In this document: positions 1 through 11,711 of the stretch, in pieces
Layout of the letters: each line of letters begins with the position of its first letter
Numbering within the stretch: the first letter of the stretch is position 1
Notes under the pieces: model-generated
Told to the model about the DNA's origin: nothing
What the model saw: only the letters and a program-made list of their open reading frames with translations
Databases searched by the model: none
Source of the DNA: Circinella minor
Lineage: Eukaryota; Mucoromycota; Mucoromycetes; Mucorales; Lichtheimiaceae
NCBI GenBank assembly: GCA_016758965.1
Contig: JAEPRB010000169.1
Span: 1-64,000 of the forward strand
Direction: 5' to 3'
DNA: 64,000 nucleotides
Made by a program: the position numbers and the translations under genes

Positions 1-136
1 TACATATTTTTCCTGCTGCCCAGCAGGTTTTTCAGTACCCCTCTTTGTGAGCTGACGAGAGCAATAGGCTGAGATCAGCGCGTGCTCACTTAATTTCGTC
101 TTAATAAATATATAAATTTCAACGTATAATGACTCA
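1..136 (+). repeat. Direct repeat, copy A (touches window edge)
   Basis: This stretch is strongly similar to 686-825, in the same orientation. Shared blocks include TTTTTCCTGCTGCCC, CTCTTTGTGA, ACGAGAGCAA, ATCAGCGCGTG, TTAATTTCGTC and TATAATGACTCA, separated by point changes and small indels. The copy begins at base 1, so its true left end may lie outside the window. The two copies flank the LINE-like remnant at 173-530. No coding function is visible. Confidence 0.8.
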
Positions 137-172
137 CCTACAGAACGTAATTTATGTATTTACTATCGCCTA

Positions 173-530
173 GGTTGGATCACTAATCACCAGCAACAAC
201 TTTGTCCTAATTGTCACCAAACAACTCGGCTATCCAAAAAACACTTACTTTCTTACCATTGGGCCCATACATTTTTATCAATTTCCAAAAACATCAACGA
301 CCCTATTTCTTTTGTTCTCAATCGACTCCCCAAAACACCTCCAAAAACGTGTCTATTGGAAAATCATCTGGCCGAAACTCTGCTTCATTCTACACCAACT
401 ACACCGTACTTGCCGTCCTGATTATTATACCACCCCTTCACCACCAAAAAATCAATTTGGACATGTATTAATACAATGGATTGAATCACCACTTGTACCA
501 CATGCACATCCTTTAAATTTAAATTTATAA
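173..530 (+). mobile_element. Remnant of the C-terminal end of a LINE-type (non-LTR) retrotransposon protein
   Basis: Read with one frame change near 330-345, the + strand gives a CPNC motif (LCPNCHQ) followed by a stretch ending VLNRLPKTPP, then VYWKIIWPKLCFILHQL and a Pro-rich tail that stops at 528-530. A Cys-rich knuckle followed by a short Trp-rich segment of the type YWxxxWPxxCxILxxL is what I associate with the C-terminus of fungal non-LTR reverse transcriptases. No reverse transcriptase domain lies inside the window, and the frame is broken, so this is a dead 5'-truncated fragment. An A-rich tract follows at about 528-539. The family assignment rests on motif style, not on a search. 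Confidence 0.5.
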
Positions 531-685
531 AAAAAAAAGTATCGGCATTTCTTTGCCACGTTCCACGTTCCACTTCTCCATCTTTTCCCTCTTCTTGTGA
601 CATTGTTCCTTCACTACTTTCTCTTTTACCTTAGTCGACCCCTACTTCATCCCCTTCATTGATATCTATGTACTGTCGTTTTCAA

Positions 686-825
686 TACATCTTTTTCCTG
701 CTGCCCTGCATATTTCTCAGTTCCTCTCTTTGTGAACAGACGAGAGCAAAAAGCTGCAATCAGCGCGTGTTCAATTTAATTTCGTCATTAATAAAATAAA
801 TAAAACTTCAACCTATAATGACTCA
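686..825 (+). repeat. Direct repeat, copy B
   Basis: Second copy of the roughly 140-base repeat seen at 1-136, same orientation, about 685 bases downstream and moderately diverged. It lies just 3' of the LINE-like remnant. It could be a repeated 3' untranslated segment of tandemly inserted elements, or an unrelated dispersed repeat; the window does not decide. Confidence 0.8.
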
Positions 826-2239
826 TATTCGCTATCTTTTAATCTCTGTCTTTCATTCATTTATTATAACGAAAACTTAACTAAAAAAATGATTTTAAAG
901 GAAAATTTTTATAAAAAATATCATTATTGGGATTCACCAATCCTGTTTTTCTCATAATTTTATTTTCGAGTCAATACGATGTGTTCTCTAAAATTATGAA
1001 GTATTCCATATGATAAAGAAGCTCCAATTCTGCACTCCCTCGTTAATAGTGTTAATGATCGATTCTTATATATTCTGTCTATTATCTTATTTTTTACTAC
1101 ATGCCTTTTATATCGGTTTCTGCTAACATTATATTATACAGGAGTTATAAGATCGAGTGATATGATAACTCATCTTATGACTTGCCTCTCTTGAAGTTAT
1201 AGAGAGAATAGGGGGTTTCAAAAATGAATTTTTATCGCAGTTTTCGTGAAACCCCCTAATTATTCTTTTGTACATTTTTTTTTTAGAAGAAAAAAAGCTG
1301 GTATATAAACTCGTAAATGTTTCACAAGTTATACGATACCAGCGATATATGCGAAATACAAATAGCAAGGCAATGTATGACTACAGATTATTAAATATAC
1401 ATATATTATATATAAGTCAAGTAGGTTTATACACTTAATTGTTAATGAGCATAGCTATGTTTTTTGTTGTTGTTTAAAATATAAAAATTTTGCGTAATTA
1501 TATGTGCTTGATGACGCTTAGAAAAGAAGTCGTCTATATGATAATTGATTAAGAAATTCAAATGTAGATGTGATAAATACCACAGTTAAAACCTTACGTG
1601 TTGTTTAGTAGCTCCGTTAATAAAAAGAGCGAAGTATAACTTCATCTATGAAAATGTTGAGGGTTAGGTGTCATTTTTTCCTTTTTCATGCAAAACTAGT
1701 AATAACCTTCATGCCTGTTATATATCACAAGCTTATCATTTCTGTGATGTAGATTTTGGAGAAAGCAACTCAAGTCTGCCGAGTATCGGTCAAAAACTAA
1801 ATAATGGCGGCATAATAAAACCCCCGGGTTAAATATGCACGCGGAAATGTACTAGATATGCATACTGTATGAAGAACTCTTTTTTTTTGCCCTCGTTCTT
1901 TTTCATATTTCGAAAAACCATAACCACATCCCGAATAGTCCTTTTTTGTTTATATTATGATAAATGAAGACTGCGTTATATATATATATTTCTCATAAAT
2001 GAAAATGTGAAAGTAGGTAAGGTAGGGAATTATAGATATAAATTACAAAATGCTAAACAAAGTTTCTTTTTTCTACAAGTAAAAAAAATAATAATCAAGG
2101 ATGAACTTGATTTTTCGTTTTTTTTTCAATGCTTCTTGTGTATGTTAATTCTTTCATATGTTTTTTCTTTTCTTGGTAAAGTAATAATTTTTCTTGAATG
2201 CATTAAATAGATGAGAGAAGGGGGGAAGAGGAAGGCTGT
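826..2239. other. A+T-rich intergenic stretch with two hairpins
   Basis: No convincing gene. It contains a perfect 12-base inverted repeat (arms 1209-1220 and 1247-1258, TAGGGGGTTTCA and its complement) and, immediately after, an 8-base inverted repeat (1297-1304 and 1336-1343, GCTGGTAT and its complement). The short open frames here have no family features and no codon structure I trust. The part from about 2000 to 2239 would be 3' flank of the PdxS gene. Confidence 0.6.
1209..1258. repeat. Hairpin, perfect 12-base arms
   Basis: Arms TAGGGGGTTTCA (1209-1220) and TGAAACCCCCTA (1247-1258) are exact complements around a 26-base loop. The G/C-rich arms stand out from the A+T-rich surroundings. 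It could be a decayed miniature transposon or a structured RNA; nothing else supports either. Confidence 0.7.
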
Positions 2240-3791
2240 TTACCAACCACGCTTGGCCAACTTTTGGTCTTCGGAAAGTTCATCCAAGTTGATACCAACC
2301 ATAGCTTCACCAAGGTTTTCAGAAACTTCAGCAAGGACCTTGGGGTCGTTGAAGTGAGTGACAGCTTGAACTATAATATAGATAGAAAAAAGAGTAATAG
2401 AATACGAGATGAGTATATGTGTATGTCTATTATCCACACACACACACACACACATCGGTCAACCGGATTTTAATCAATAGTACTTACCGACAGCACGGGC
2501 ACGCTTGGCAGGATCACCGGACTTGAAAATACCGGAACCAACAAAGACACCATCACAACCCAATTGCTATATTGTTATAAAAATAAATAAATGACAAATG
2601 ATAATATGTGAGTCATACGCACCCATGTATTTCTATACATGATATGGAAATAGAACACATAATAATAACATACCATCATAAGAGCAGCATCAGCGGGAGT
2701 AGCAACACCACCAGCGGCAAAGTTGACAACGGGAAGACGGCCCAACTTGGCAGTTTCCTTAAGCAAGTCATAAGGAGCTTGGATATCCTTAGCATAAGCA
2801 TATAATTCTTCATCAGTCATGGAAGCAGCACGACGGATTTCAGAGCTTACAGTGCGCATGTGACGGACAGCTTCGACAACATTACCGGTACCAGCTTCAC
2901 CCTTGGTACGGATCATAGCAGCACCTTCGTTGATACGACGAAGGGCTTCACCTAAGTTCTTGGCACCACAGACGAAAGGAACCTTGAAGTTCTTCTTGTT
3001 AATGTGGTTGGCTTCATCAGCAGGAGTCAAGACTTCGGATTCATCAATATAATCAACACCAATGGATTCAATGATTTGAGCTTCAACAAAGTGACCAATA
3101 CGGACCTTGGCCATAACGGGGATGGTGACGGCTTCTTGGATGCCCTTGATCATTTGGGGATCGGACATACGGGCAACACCGCCTAAATAGATAATAAATA
3201 TAGATCAACATCCATCTATTTAGTTATACAATATAATTTCCATGGTAATATATTATAGATTTTGTTAACACCCCCTCCCCTTTTCCCCTTCCCTTTTCTT
3301 CCTTCCTCTCACTTCTTATACATCTGTCCAATCATTTTTCTTCCCCTTTTTTCTTCTTCTTTGTTTATAATAGAAAAAAGAGAAAAATACATACCATCCT
3401 TACGGATATCAGCGGGGACACGTTCCAAGGCCATGACAGCACAGGCACCAGCTTCTTCAGCAATACGAGCTTGTTCAGCGTCAACAACATCCATAATGAC
3501 ACCACCCTAAAAACAAAGTCGTAATTGAAATTAAATATAGAAATAAGTATAAATCCGCAATTCAATAAATTTATATACACATCAATCTTTGTTATTATTA
3601 ATTAAAAAAAATAACACTATCGCGTCGGGAATAAAGTAAAAGAATATGTTTTTTTTTATCACGCATTATTACTATATATTATATACCTTGAACATTTGAG
3701 CCAAACCGGTCTTGATGCTAAAGTTGGCAGTAGCTTCACCGTTTTCGGTGTTCTTGGTGTGAAGGTTAGCAGGGGCGGTATAAGAGCTCAT
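2240..3791 (-). CDS. SNZ1: Pyridoxal 5'-phosphate synthase, PdxS/SNZ subunit
   Basis: Five exons on the minus strand (3687-3791, 3395-3506, 2674-3182, 2488-2566, 2240-2370) join in phase into 311 residues, close to the usual 290-310 for the family. PdxS condenses ribose 5-phosphate, glyceraldehyde 3-phosphate and ammonia to pyridoxal 5'-phosphate in the cytosol; ammonia comes from the glutaminase PdxT/SNO. Visible family blocks are [105 protein letters not shown] and a final [19 protein letters not shown]. Catalytic lysines of the family fall in the AKVRIGH and [11 protein letters not shown] blocks, both intact. The start is the ATG opening MSSYTAP, 8 bases after an in-frame stop. No SNO partner lies in the window. 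Codons are more G/C-rich than in the neighbours, as expected for a well-expressed gene. Confidence 0.96.
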
Positions 3792-6700
3792 TATTAAGTT
3801 TTTGAAAAAGTTAAAAAAAAAAATCGAAAGGAAAAAAGAAAAAAAAGCAAAAAGAAGCGTTTTGAATCACTTTCAAGTAGTTTCCAATAGCGGAGTTTTG
3901 TCATCGTAACCGTGAGTAATTTGGTCAAGCCACTTTTTGAAAGGTGCATGGCCCCTAAGTCACCTTCACTCACATGCCACGCATATCTTTAAACCGGCCC
4001 TCCACCATGTCAGAATTTTTTTTCATCCAATCATTATTCAACGGTTATATAAGATGTTGCGTATAAGATTTTTTTTATATTCCATCCAATTAAAGAGTGT
4101 AAGGTGCATGTGTGTCATCCATCACTCTTATGTATTTTCTAATCAAGTCCACTCATGAAGAAGAAGAGTTTAATTTTTTTTTGTAATTGGTCAATAGAAT
4201 GATAACAGGGTAGTCAAAGTAAATAATGCATGAACCTTGTATGATTTGTCCTTTTGACAACCTTTTTTATTTTTATTTTTCATTTCTTTCAGCTTTTATG
4301 TCTGTTGTCTCAGATTCAAACGGATCGTCAAGCGGAATTATCAATTCAGATAACAGGACATTATTATAGGTTATAAAAAAAAACTGATATTTTCTTATTT
4401 GCTTATGAACGATACATTATGAAACTATTTGACTCGCTCCACTTTAAAAAAAAAGCCATGTATTTGATTTGTAAGTAAAAAATATGTATAAACACAGATA
4501 TGGATAATATAGTAAGATCTATCTCTGCGCACTGTACCTATTTTTCAAAAGGAAATGGTTCCTCGGAAGCTCATTTTGTTGTTTTGATTGTTTTTTTTTT
4601 CATCGGAGATGCGAGTTACGTTTAAAGCTGGTTCCAATCTCCTTTATAGCGAAAAGTGTGGGGTTCGTTTGTGTGAGACTATAATATAGTATATACAAAC
4701 TCAAAAAGGGTCGCGTAAAGAATACATACGTAAGCATGCATCGTACATAATAATTACTCACCACTACTAGTTTCTTCAATACTATCACTTTGCTTGATGG
4801 TAATTTATAAAATCGACTACAATTTTACTATTAGTTATTATAGTTATAACCCAAATTATACTTTACACCCAAGTTAGTTGTCACTGGACCCTGTTGAGTT
4901 GCTTAATAAAAAAAAGCAATTTTGTTATTCCGTTGTAGGCCGATATGAGGAGAAAAAACATTGATTGGACAAAATTTGTCATCGGCGGTTAGCAAACTTT
5001 TTCAACGTTCCGAGTATTATTGGGTATAAAATTATTCAATACACATACTTTTTATATAAGTGAAGCAGGAATGACCCGTGAGAAAAATTCCGCTCTTACT
5101 TTACTATTTTTGTTTATTTTTTAACATTTGCATCATTTTATAAAATAAACAATTCACCTTCCCCTCCTGGCTATTTTTCACAAAATACACGTGATAAAGA
5201 TATTGTCCCACGTAAAATTTATGGTCAACAGGATTTAATAATCAAATCAAAATAAAATGTTGGCAACCCTATAACAAACAGCATTCTATAAAATCTAATA
5301 TAAAAAAAAGAAACGGGAAAATAACACAACTTTTTGCTTTCTTAAGGTTATGTTTTACTATTTTATGCGAATCCTGTAATAATTATACCTTATTTCATGA
5401 AGTTTAGATAGAAATGACCTTCTTTTTTTATTATTGAACCTTGAACTTGTGTTACCACCATGGATGGTTTATTATCTGACAGAAATGAAATTATTTAATA
5501 TTATACCTTTGTTTCTTTCTAATGACCATAATATTATATATACGTACATGCAAAGTTCGTATAATCGTTTGATTATATTTCACGTTTAACAGTACGCGCT
5601 GTATTTTGAAAAACTTTGAAAAACAACTGAAAGAATTAACATTGTGACGCAGATCCAGTATGTACCACTTGGTAGATCAGTCAAGCAATACATGATATTA
5701 CTATAGTGACAGATGTCTGTTTGCTTTCACAATCGGCCATATGTGGATGTAAATGTAATCCTGCACATCATATTAGCATAACGACTTATCGTACTACATT
5801 ATGACGACTGTAATTTATATTGACTCCATAAACAGTGCATTTTGTTGGGGAAGGTAAAAAAAAAGCCACACACTTTCAATGAAAATGAGGATACATTAAT
5901 CAAATCATAATGAACATACAATAAGAAATTGTTGGACGTCAAATTATATTTTTAAAAAAAATCCCCTTTGCATTAATGATTTAAGTCAATACAATGAAGC
6001 TCCGTTGATTTCATATCCTTTAATTTTTACACCTTACTAATTTCACTCTATACTATATTATAGTACATTGATTCATTGTATAAGAAAAATTGCACCTATT
6101 AAGAAGAGCCTAATAATATTTTTCGACTAAATAATTTATTTGAAGCTTGTCGCATAAAACATACAACTTGGATGAATTTCATCACTTTGAGTTCTTCAAT
6201 AAGTTCATGCTTTTCCATGGAGCCATAAATGGTTGCTAATTTGTGTACATGTTTCCTGTATTGACTTTCCCAACCATTCAATATTTTATTGGTTATGAGC
6301 ATTTTAATAGTAAATAATAAAAAGTCTAAATGAAATATAAAAATCACACCCAATAAAAGGTTGTAATAAAGATATGTGTAAATGAGTTTTTTTACGACTA
6401 TAAAAAGTTGCATTGATAAATATTAACAGCAGATACTAGAATATATAATGTTTTACAATTCTTCAAGAAACTACATAGATTTACTACGTAGTTATAAAAG
6501 TGTATCTTTTTTGTAAAAAGAGTTTAATATATACAATGTGATACAATCATATATTAAGTAAAAGTATTATAATATATTAAATGTACAGATATTTTTTATA
6601 TATTATTGAATACATAACATATGTCAAGTAAAATTAATTACCATCAACAACATACCTTTGATAAAAGAAAGGTAATACGTACTATAATGTGTGTTGCATT

Positions 6701-7386
6701 CTAGGTACTCAATTTTTTTTTCAATTCTTATGGTCATAGTTTATATTTGTCCCATATAAATCATTTTACCAAACACTTTTTTTTTGCTACAAACTATTTA
6801 ATATTTGCAACGAGGAGAACTTTTATTATTTTTGCTTACTAATAAACCAATGATCTTATATGGTTCATAGAGCCAAATAAAGGAAACTACAGTATCAACT
6901 CACACAATATATTTCATTATTTGGATATTAATAATGCTTTTATATAAAGACCTGCATTAAAAGTGATATTTTTAAGCTCTTTGAAATCTGAAACTTTTCA
7001 CAGGATTAGGAACACAATATTAGCATCATGAACAAAACTCAGTGTTAAAAAGATTTTGATACACAAGGCGGGTTAATCTACAATGCTTATAGTATATCAT
7101 ACTAACAAAAATTTATTTGTACAATGAAAGCACCCATTACCCATTGCAAATCTGTAGAGCACCAGTTTTTTTTATCATCAAAAACATAAATGTATTCTTG
7201 TATATACAATTTTTTTAAAACTATGATTTAGTTAGAATGAATAAACAATAAATGTTGTAAATGTATTATTCAAAAAGAGAAAGAAGCCAAGTATATAATT
7301 CAATAAAATAATTGATCTTTGGAAACCATCATTGTTTAGAAAACAAATTGCATAAAGGTAGTACAAAAAGTCACTTTTTGAGAAGA
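3792..7386. other. Long A+T-rich intergenic region
   Basis: It holds the upstream flank of the PdxS gene (left part) and of DCC1 (right end). No open frame shows a recognisable domain. The longest, 6099-6413 on the minus strand (104 residues), has a hydrophobic N-terminal half and an unfamiliar C-terminal half, no splice partner that I could find, and is probably chance or decayed sequence. No tRNA or rRNA signature was seen. Confidence 0.6.
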
Positions 7387-7431
7387 ACGCGTAAAATTTC
7401 GTGTACGGTATTTTAAACAGAAAGCTCGCGT
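7387..7431 (+). promoter_or_regulatory. Cluster of MCB/SCB-type cell-cycle boxes upstream of DCC1
   Basis: Within 85 bases of the DCC1 start codon there is a perfect MluI cell-cycle box ACGCGT (7387-7392), an SCB core TTTCGTG (complement of CACGAAA, 7397-7403) and a further CGCGT core (7427-7431). In yeasts these are the binding sites of MBF and SBF, which switch on DNA-replication genes at G1/S. DCC1 is a replication and cohesion gene, so the pairing makes sense. That this fungus uses the same factors is inferred. Confidence 0.6.
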
Positions 7432-7470
7432 TTTGTTTTTCCCTTCTGTGAAGCCATTTATATCATAACT

Positions 7471-8870
7471 ATGCCCGAACTTATTTACTCAAATGACTTT
7501 CACAAGGGCACTTATAGCTTAATTGAATTAAGTAATGATAAAATTGCAGAAGCCATTGAATCTAGTGGTGAGTAAGTAAATTTTTTTTCTAAAGTATTAT
7601 ATGAGAAGAAGGACCTTTTGACCTCACTAGAGAAAAAATCTCCTCACCATTACTACCACAACAATGTGTATATATAAATATAGATTGGTAATTAAAGGTT
7701 TACCTGAAGATGAGGCAGTATTATGTACACACGATCAAACTTTTAGTTTACGACAAGTCAATACATCGAATTCATTATTATTAGCACGAAAAGAACTGAG
7801 CAACGATTCAAATCTACATGTTATTGATGATTTGTCACATACAATTGAAGTTATTCCTTGTTTAGCACGATTAACCCGAATCGACGATTTATTACAACCG
7901 ACAAAATATGCAGGAGAAGCTGTTGAACATAACAATGCAAATAAAGTTAGTAAAAATCTATAGCTCTTCACTCGAAGTAATTTGAAAACTAAAACTAGAA
8001 ATTAAAAACATTTCTAAAAAATTTAGGAGCAATACAGCTATCAAGAACTATTATCCATTATTCAAGCTAGTGAAGCTGAATTACGTCAAGGATTATCAGA
8101 ACGTAATGCTTTTGAGCTTAATGGTAAATTAATACATACAAATATATATATATAAGGGATGGATAGGGTTGACTGGAAAGAAAGAGTTTCCTAATTCAAT
8201 TTTTTTTTTGACAAAAGGCAAATACCGAATTCTTGAAAGATCATTTATGCATGGTCTTTTGGATGCACTTATTACAAATGCAACTATTGCTGAACTTAAT
8301 CTAGATGCAATGCCATTGGAAGCAGCAAAAGATTGTATTCGACAATATCATGAAGATGGAGTCAATATTCCAGATCCAGTAGTCATGGCATGTCTAAGAG
8401 CATTTAGTACTACTAATGACAAGACAGATAATGATGGTGAATTAATATTAAAATTGGATCAATACAAAGTGTGTCGATTTATGGGTGAAGTGATATTAGC
8501 AAGTGCTCGAGGAAAAGAATGGACACTGGATGATTTCCATCAAGTGTGGAGAAGATTGGTACCGGATGTATTTACACCTAATATGGAACATATGCTTCAA
8601 GGGCTTTATATAACTACGGAACGTGCAGCGCCAGGTTTGGGCCGTATTCAAAGTTATGTATCTTATTTCCCGGTAACCGAATTATCAGTCGATCCAGCTC
8701 AGCGATTTGCTAGTCTATTTGCAGAAAAAAAGCAATGGACTCCAGAACAAATTATACCATATATCCAAGATCTTGCTTCTACCCAAAAAGCTCGGGATGC
8801 TTTGTTATTGAAATTCACTCGAACACAAAAAAGTAATGGCCAAGTTCTTTATGGTAGTAGAATAAAATAA
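7471..8870 (+). CDS. DCC1: Sister chromatid cohesion protein DCC1 (Ctf18-RFC subunit)
   Basis: Four exons (7471-7571, 7684-7945, 8027-8123, 8218-8870) join in phase to 370 residues, close to yeast and human Dcc1 (about 380-390). Dcc1 forms with Ctf8 and Ctf18 the alternative clamp loader that puts PCNA on DNA at replication forks and supports sister chromatid cohesion; it acts in the nucleus. Family blocks visible are LVIKGLPEDEAVLCT and FSLRQVNTSNSLLL in the N-terminal half, VIPCLARLTRIDDLL before the centre, and the C-terminal winged-helix region with FMGEVILASARGKEWTLDDF and the PDVFTPNMEHMLQGLYI block. The first donor was placed at 7572 because it is the only one of three nearby GTs that keeps the frame into exon 2. 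It converges on the gene at 9077-10090. Confidence 0.9.
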
Positions 8871-9076
8871 GCGCACAGCTTTCTGTTTTGCTTTTGTAAA
8901 TTACATGTATAGATGTTTTATATTATTATGAAATATAAGACATATTTTATTTTGGAAATAAAAATGAAAAAGACTATTACGTAAAAAAAAATGAATGTAA
9001 GAAGCAAGAGATTAATAAGAAAGAAATGGATTATATGGTAGCATAATAAACTTATGTATCAACATAATGTTTATAA

Positions 9077-10090
9077 TTAATTGAGATTGGTATAAAATTG
9101 TTCTGCCAACAACACGACATTGTGGTATTCTTGCCGAAATTCCCAAGTTGTGTCATAGCGTGCTAATTTTGCACAAAGGTGTTTCAATTGTCGTAACCAA
9201 CTACCATCATTATTACTATCACTATCTTCGTCATCATTACTATCATTATTATTATTGCTGAGGAATGTTGCACATGACTCGAAATAATCGTCATGATAAC
9301 CATCAGCACCATTATTATTACGACGTCCATGATGATGATATTTCAAAATACTTTCCAATTCCAATACTATTAATCGACCTAGCTTCGCATGATAATAGAC
9401 ATGTTGTCGTACTTCAGGTGGTGCACGAAAACTTTGTTGAACAATTAAAACGATCCCAAGAACGGCAGCAAGTGGTTTTGTGTACAATAAATGAACACAT
9501 AACCGTATGAGCTGTTGAAACTCTTGTGCAACCTGAGCTGCATGGGCAAATTGTTCGCTTGGTCTTAATGTATCCAATCGATGAGCTAATGTATTCGCTT
9601 GTTCTTGTATCGTCTTGAGTTCATGTAATACGTCTTCATTCTGTTTCTTGTCATTCTTGCGTTTGTTCATTTCTTTCTCTTCTTCTTGTATCTGTTCAAG
9701 TTCAGGCCAACAGGTACTGTCGTGATACTGCATCATTCCCATCCATACGATTTGACGTAAAACCGATTTGGATAATCCTCCAAGCCATGACTGCAAAGTC
9801 CAAATATCGGCTGGTAATAATGTATCCTTCTTTTTATCTTTGTTGATATCAATATCATCATCATTGGTATCATAATGTTGGCTCACAATTAATGTGGATG
9901 CTGTCAAGAAACTACAAGACGAAGAAGAAGTTGATCGTTTCTCTTGCTGTTTTTTTTCTTGTTGTCGTCGTCGTCGTTGTCGATGATCATCGCCATCATC
10001 ATATTTGTATCGATCGAATCCGATCAAAGACAAAAAATAGTTAAAGATTCGTTTTGGTTTACTGGCAGTGATAATACTGTTATGTGGCAT
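9077..10090 (-). CDS. Uncharacterised protein, 337 residues
   Basis: One uninterrupted frame from the ATG at 10090 to a stop at 9077-9079. I do not recognise the family. The N-terminus has a hydrophobic patch (about residues 16-25), then a very basic Arg/Gln/Lys run (38-52), a Ser run and an Asp-rich acidic run (75-88). Residues 130-175 are rich in Glu, Lys and Gln and may form a coiled coil. A hydrophobic helix of about 24 residues (196-219, containing PLAAVLGIVLIV) could be a membrane segment or a buried helix. An Asn/Asp-rich low-complexity loop precedes a well-composed C-terminal stretch. Codon use is coding-like and the C-terminal Trp/Leu pattern is not random, so I take it as a real gene. 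Whether introns trim the low-complexity parts is unknown. Confidence 0.65.
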   Translation of the reverse strand: MPHNSIITASKPKRIFNYFLSLIGFDRYKYDDGDDHRQRRRRQQEKKQQEKRSTSSSSCSFLTASTLIVSQHYDTNDDDIDINKDKKKDTLLPADIWTLQSWLGGLSKSVLRQIVWMGMMQYHDSTCWPELEQIQEEEKEMNKRKNDKKQNEDVLHELKTIQEQANTLAHRLDTLRPSEQFAHAAQVAQEFQQLIRLCVHLLYTKPLAAVLGIVLIVQQSFRAPPEVRQHVYYHAKLGRLIVLELESILKYHHHGRRNNNGADGYHDDYFESCATFLSNNNNDSNDDEDSDSNNDGSWLRQLKHLCAKLARYDTTWEFRQEYHNVVLLAEQFYTNLN

Positions 10091-11711
10091 GTAATAATTA
10101 AAATTCTCTTCTCTCTTGTTGTTATTAATGAATGATTATAATCGTCGTAGTCGGTATATATTGCATTTGATTGGGACCGACAAGACAAGATAAGCATATT
10201 TTTTTCCTTTAAGGTTTTAGGGAAAAAAATTGCTGCTGTTGTTGTGTTTGGGGGGATAAAACTTCTTGTGATATCAAACTAAATATTAAAATAAAACGGT
10301 ATCCTCCTTGTCCTTTTTTTTTTTGTGATAAATTGACAAATGTTTAGAAAAATACGAAAGAAGGGAAAAAAAAGGGGTTTAGGCAATGAGCGGGATTTTC
10401 TTTTTTTTTTCTTTTTATAATTTATAAGAGTGAAAAAATATCTATCCTGTGATCAACCCCCTGCTGAGGTCACACGGTACAAATGTTCTTCGGAAAGAAA
10501 AAAAAAAGCTATGACGATATGAATTTCAAGATAACAGTTTCTGTTGCTTGCTTTTTTTTTTTGGTAAGAAATCCATACACAAATAATCCATACTTATTAT
10601 ACAAATAATAACTGCGTGTTACGTACTCCGTGTTACGTACTCGACCGTGTAGTGAGCAAGAAGATAACATTGATGTTCATTATGGGTATATAATATAATG
10701 TGCGTGTGAGTTTCCATTATTACTGTTACGTATTATTATTTTTTGCATCAATGACACATCCGGAGAGTGAGTTCTGTATGTGTGTGTGTGTTTTATGTAT
10801 GTATAGGTGGCCTGGAACATCGATGGGGGCCTTGAATTAAAGGTAGTTTTTTGAAAGCTAATTTAAATGCATAATAACAAAACTAATAAATAATTGTCGT
10901 TGTAATATGACATTATATATTTTCTTGACAGTAAAAAAGTATATTCAATTTTACATGTCTATAAATATATACATGACACCATTTATTTATTTATTACTTT
11001 TTTTCCCTCCATCAGGACTACCATTAATATGACAAGTATAAATCTTATCATTTGTTATCATTAAAGATACACATTTATATATATCATTTATTATTATTAT
11101 TTTTAGTTGGGTCGTATAAAGCAACTACAGTATTAGACCCTTTCGTCTCTCCTATTATTTAGCTAGTATACTATAATATGAGAGGAGAAATCGAAAAACA
11201 GAGGAGAATAACAATTCAAGTGTTATAATATTTGTGTTATTACTTATTCATATAGCCCCTGATTTAATGTGTAAAATAATTCTGTGTCTTGCAATCATAT
11301 TATTCTTTCTCCTTTTTTATTTTTATTGTTATTGTTTCCCAAAACTCAAAAATAAAGGTCCTTTAAATTATTTAGATGACATTCTCTCTTTTTGGCTCCT
11401 CCAGTGAGCGAGTGAGTAAAAGAGTGAGTGTGTAAATATTATATATAGAATGATGTTATAGTATGTATGTTATGTATGTGTAAGTTTTTGTGTGAGCGTG
11501 TACGTGCTAGGTTAAAATGTTATGTTATATAATACTATTCAATACCTAAAAAGAAAGAATTATTCCTATTTTTTTAATACAATTATTTATAATATGAAAA
11601 GAAAATAACTTTTTTGTCTGTTTTGATGAATTTCTTTTTTTTTTAGTGGTTAATATTAATTTGGTTATTTTTGAATTATTTCTCTTTTTTTCTTTCAATT
11701 TTAGAAAGAAA
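10091..11711. other. Intergenic region between the uncharacterised gene and SF1
   Basis: It holds the upstream flank of the gene at 9077-10090 and the 3' flank of SF1. It contains a perfect 14-base tandem duplication (see 10615-10642). Nothing else that looks coding. Confidence 0.6.
10615..10642. repeat. Perfect 14-base tandem duplication
   Basis: CGTGTTACGTACTC occurs twice without a gap. Each copy carries the palindromic core TACGTA (inside TTACGTAC), close to ATF/CREB-type bZIP sites. It sits about 525 bases upstream of the start codon at 10090, so it could be a regulatory site pair, but this is inference from the sequence alone. Confidence 0.5.

Noticed and set aside
3937..4158. Small gene upstream of PdxS
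   Set aside because: It lies in the expected promoter region and has no family feature or splice support.
6099..6413. A 104-residue gene in the PdxS-DCC1 gap
   Set aside because: Hydrophobic, A+T-driven first half, no domain, no start context or splice partner; cannot be supported.
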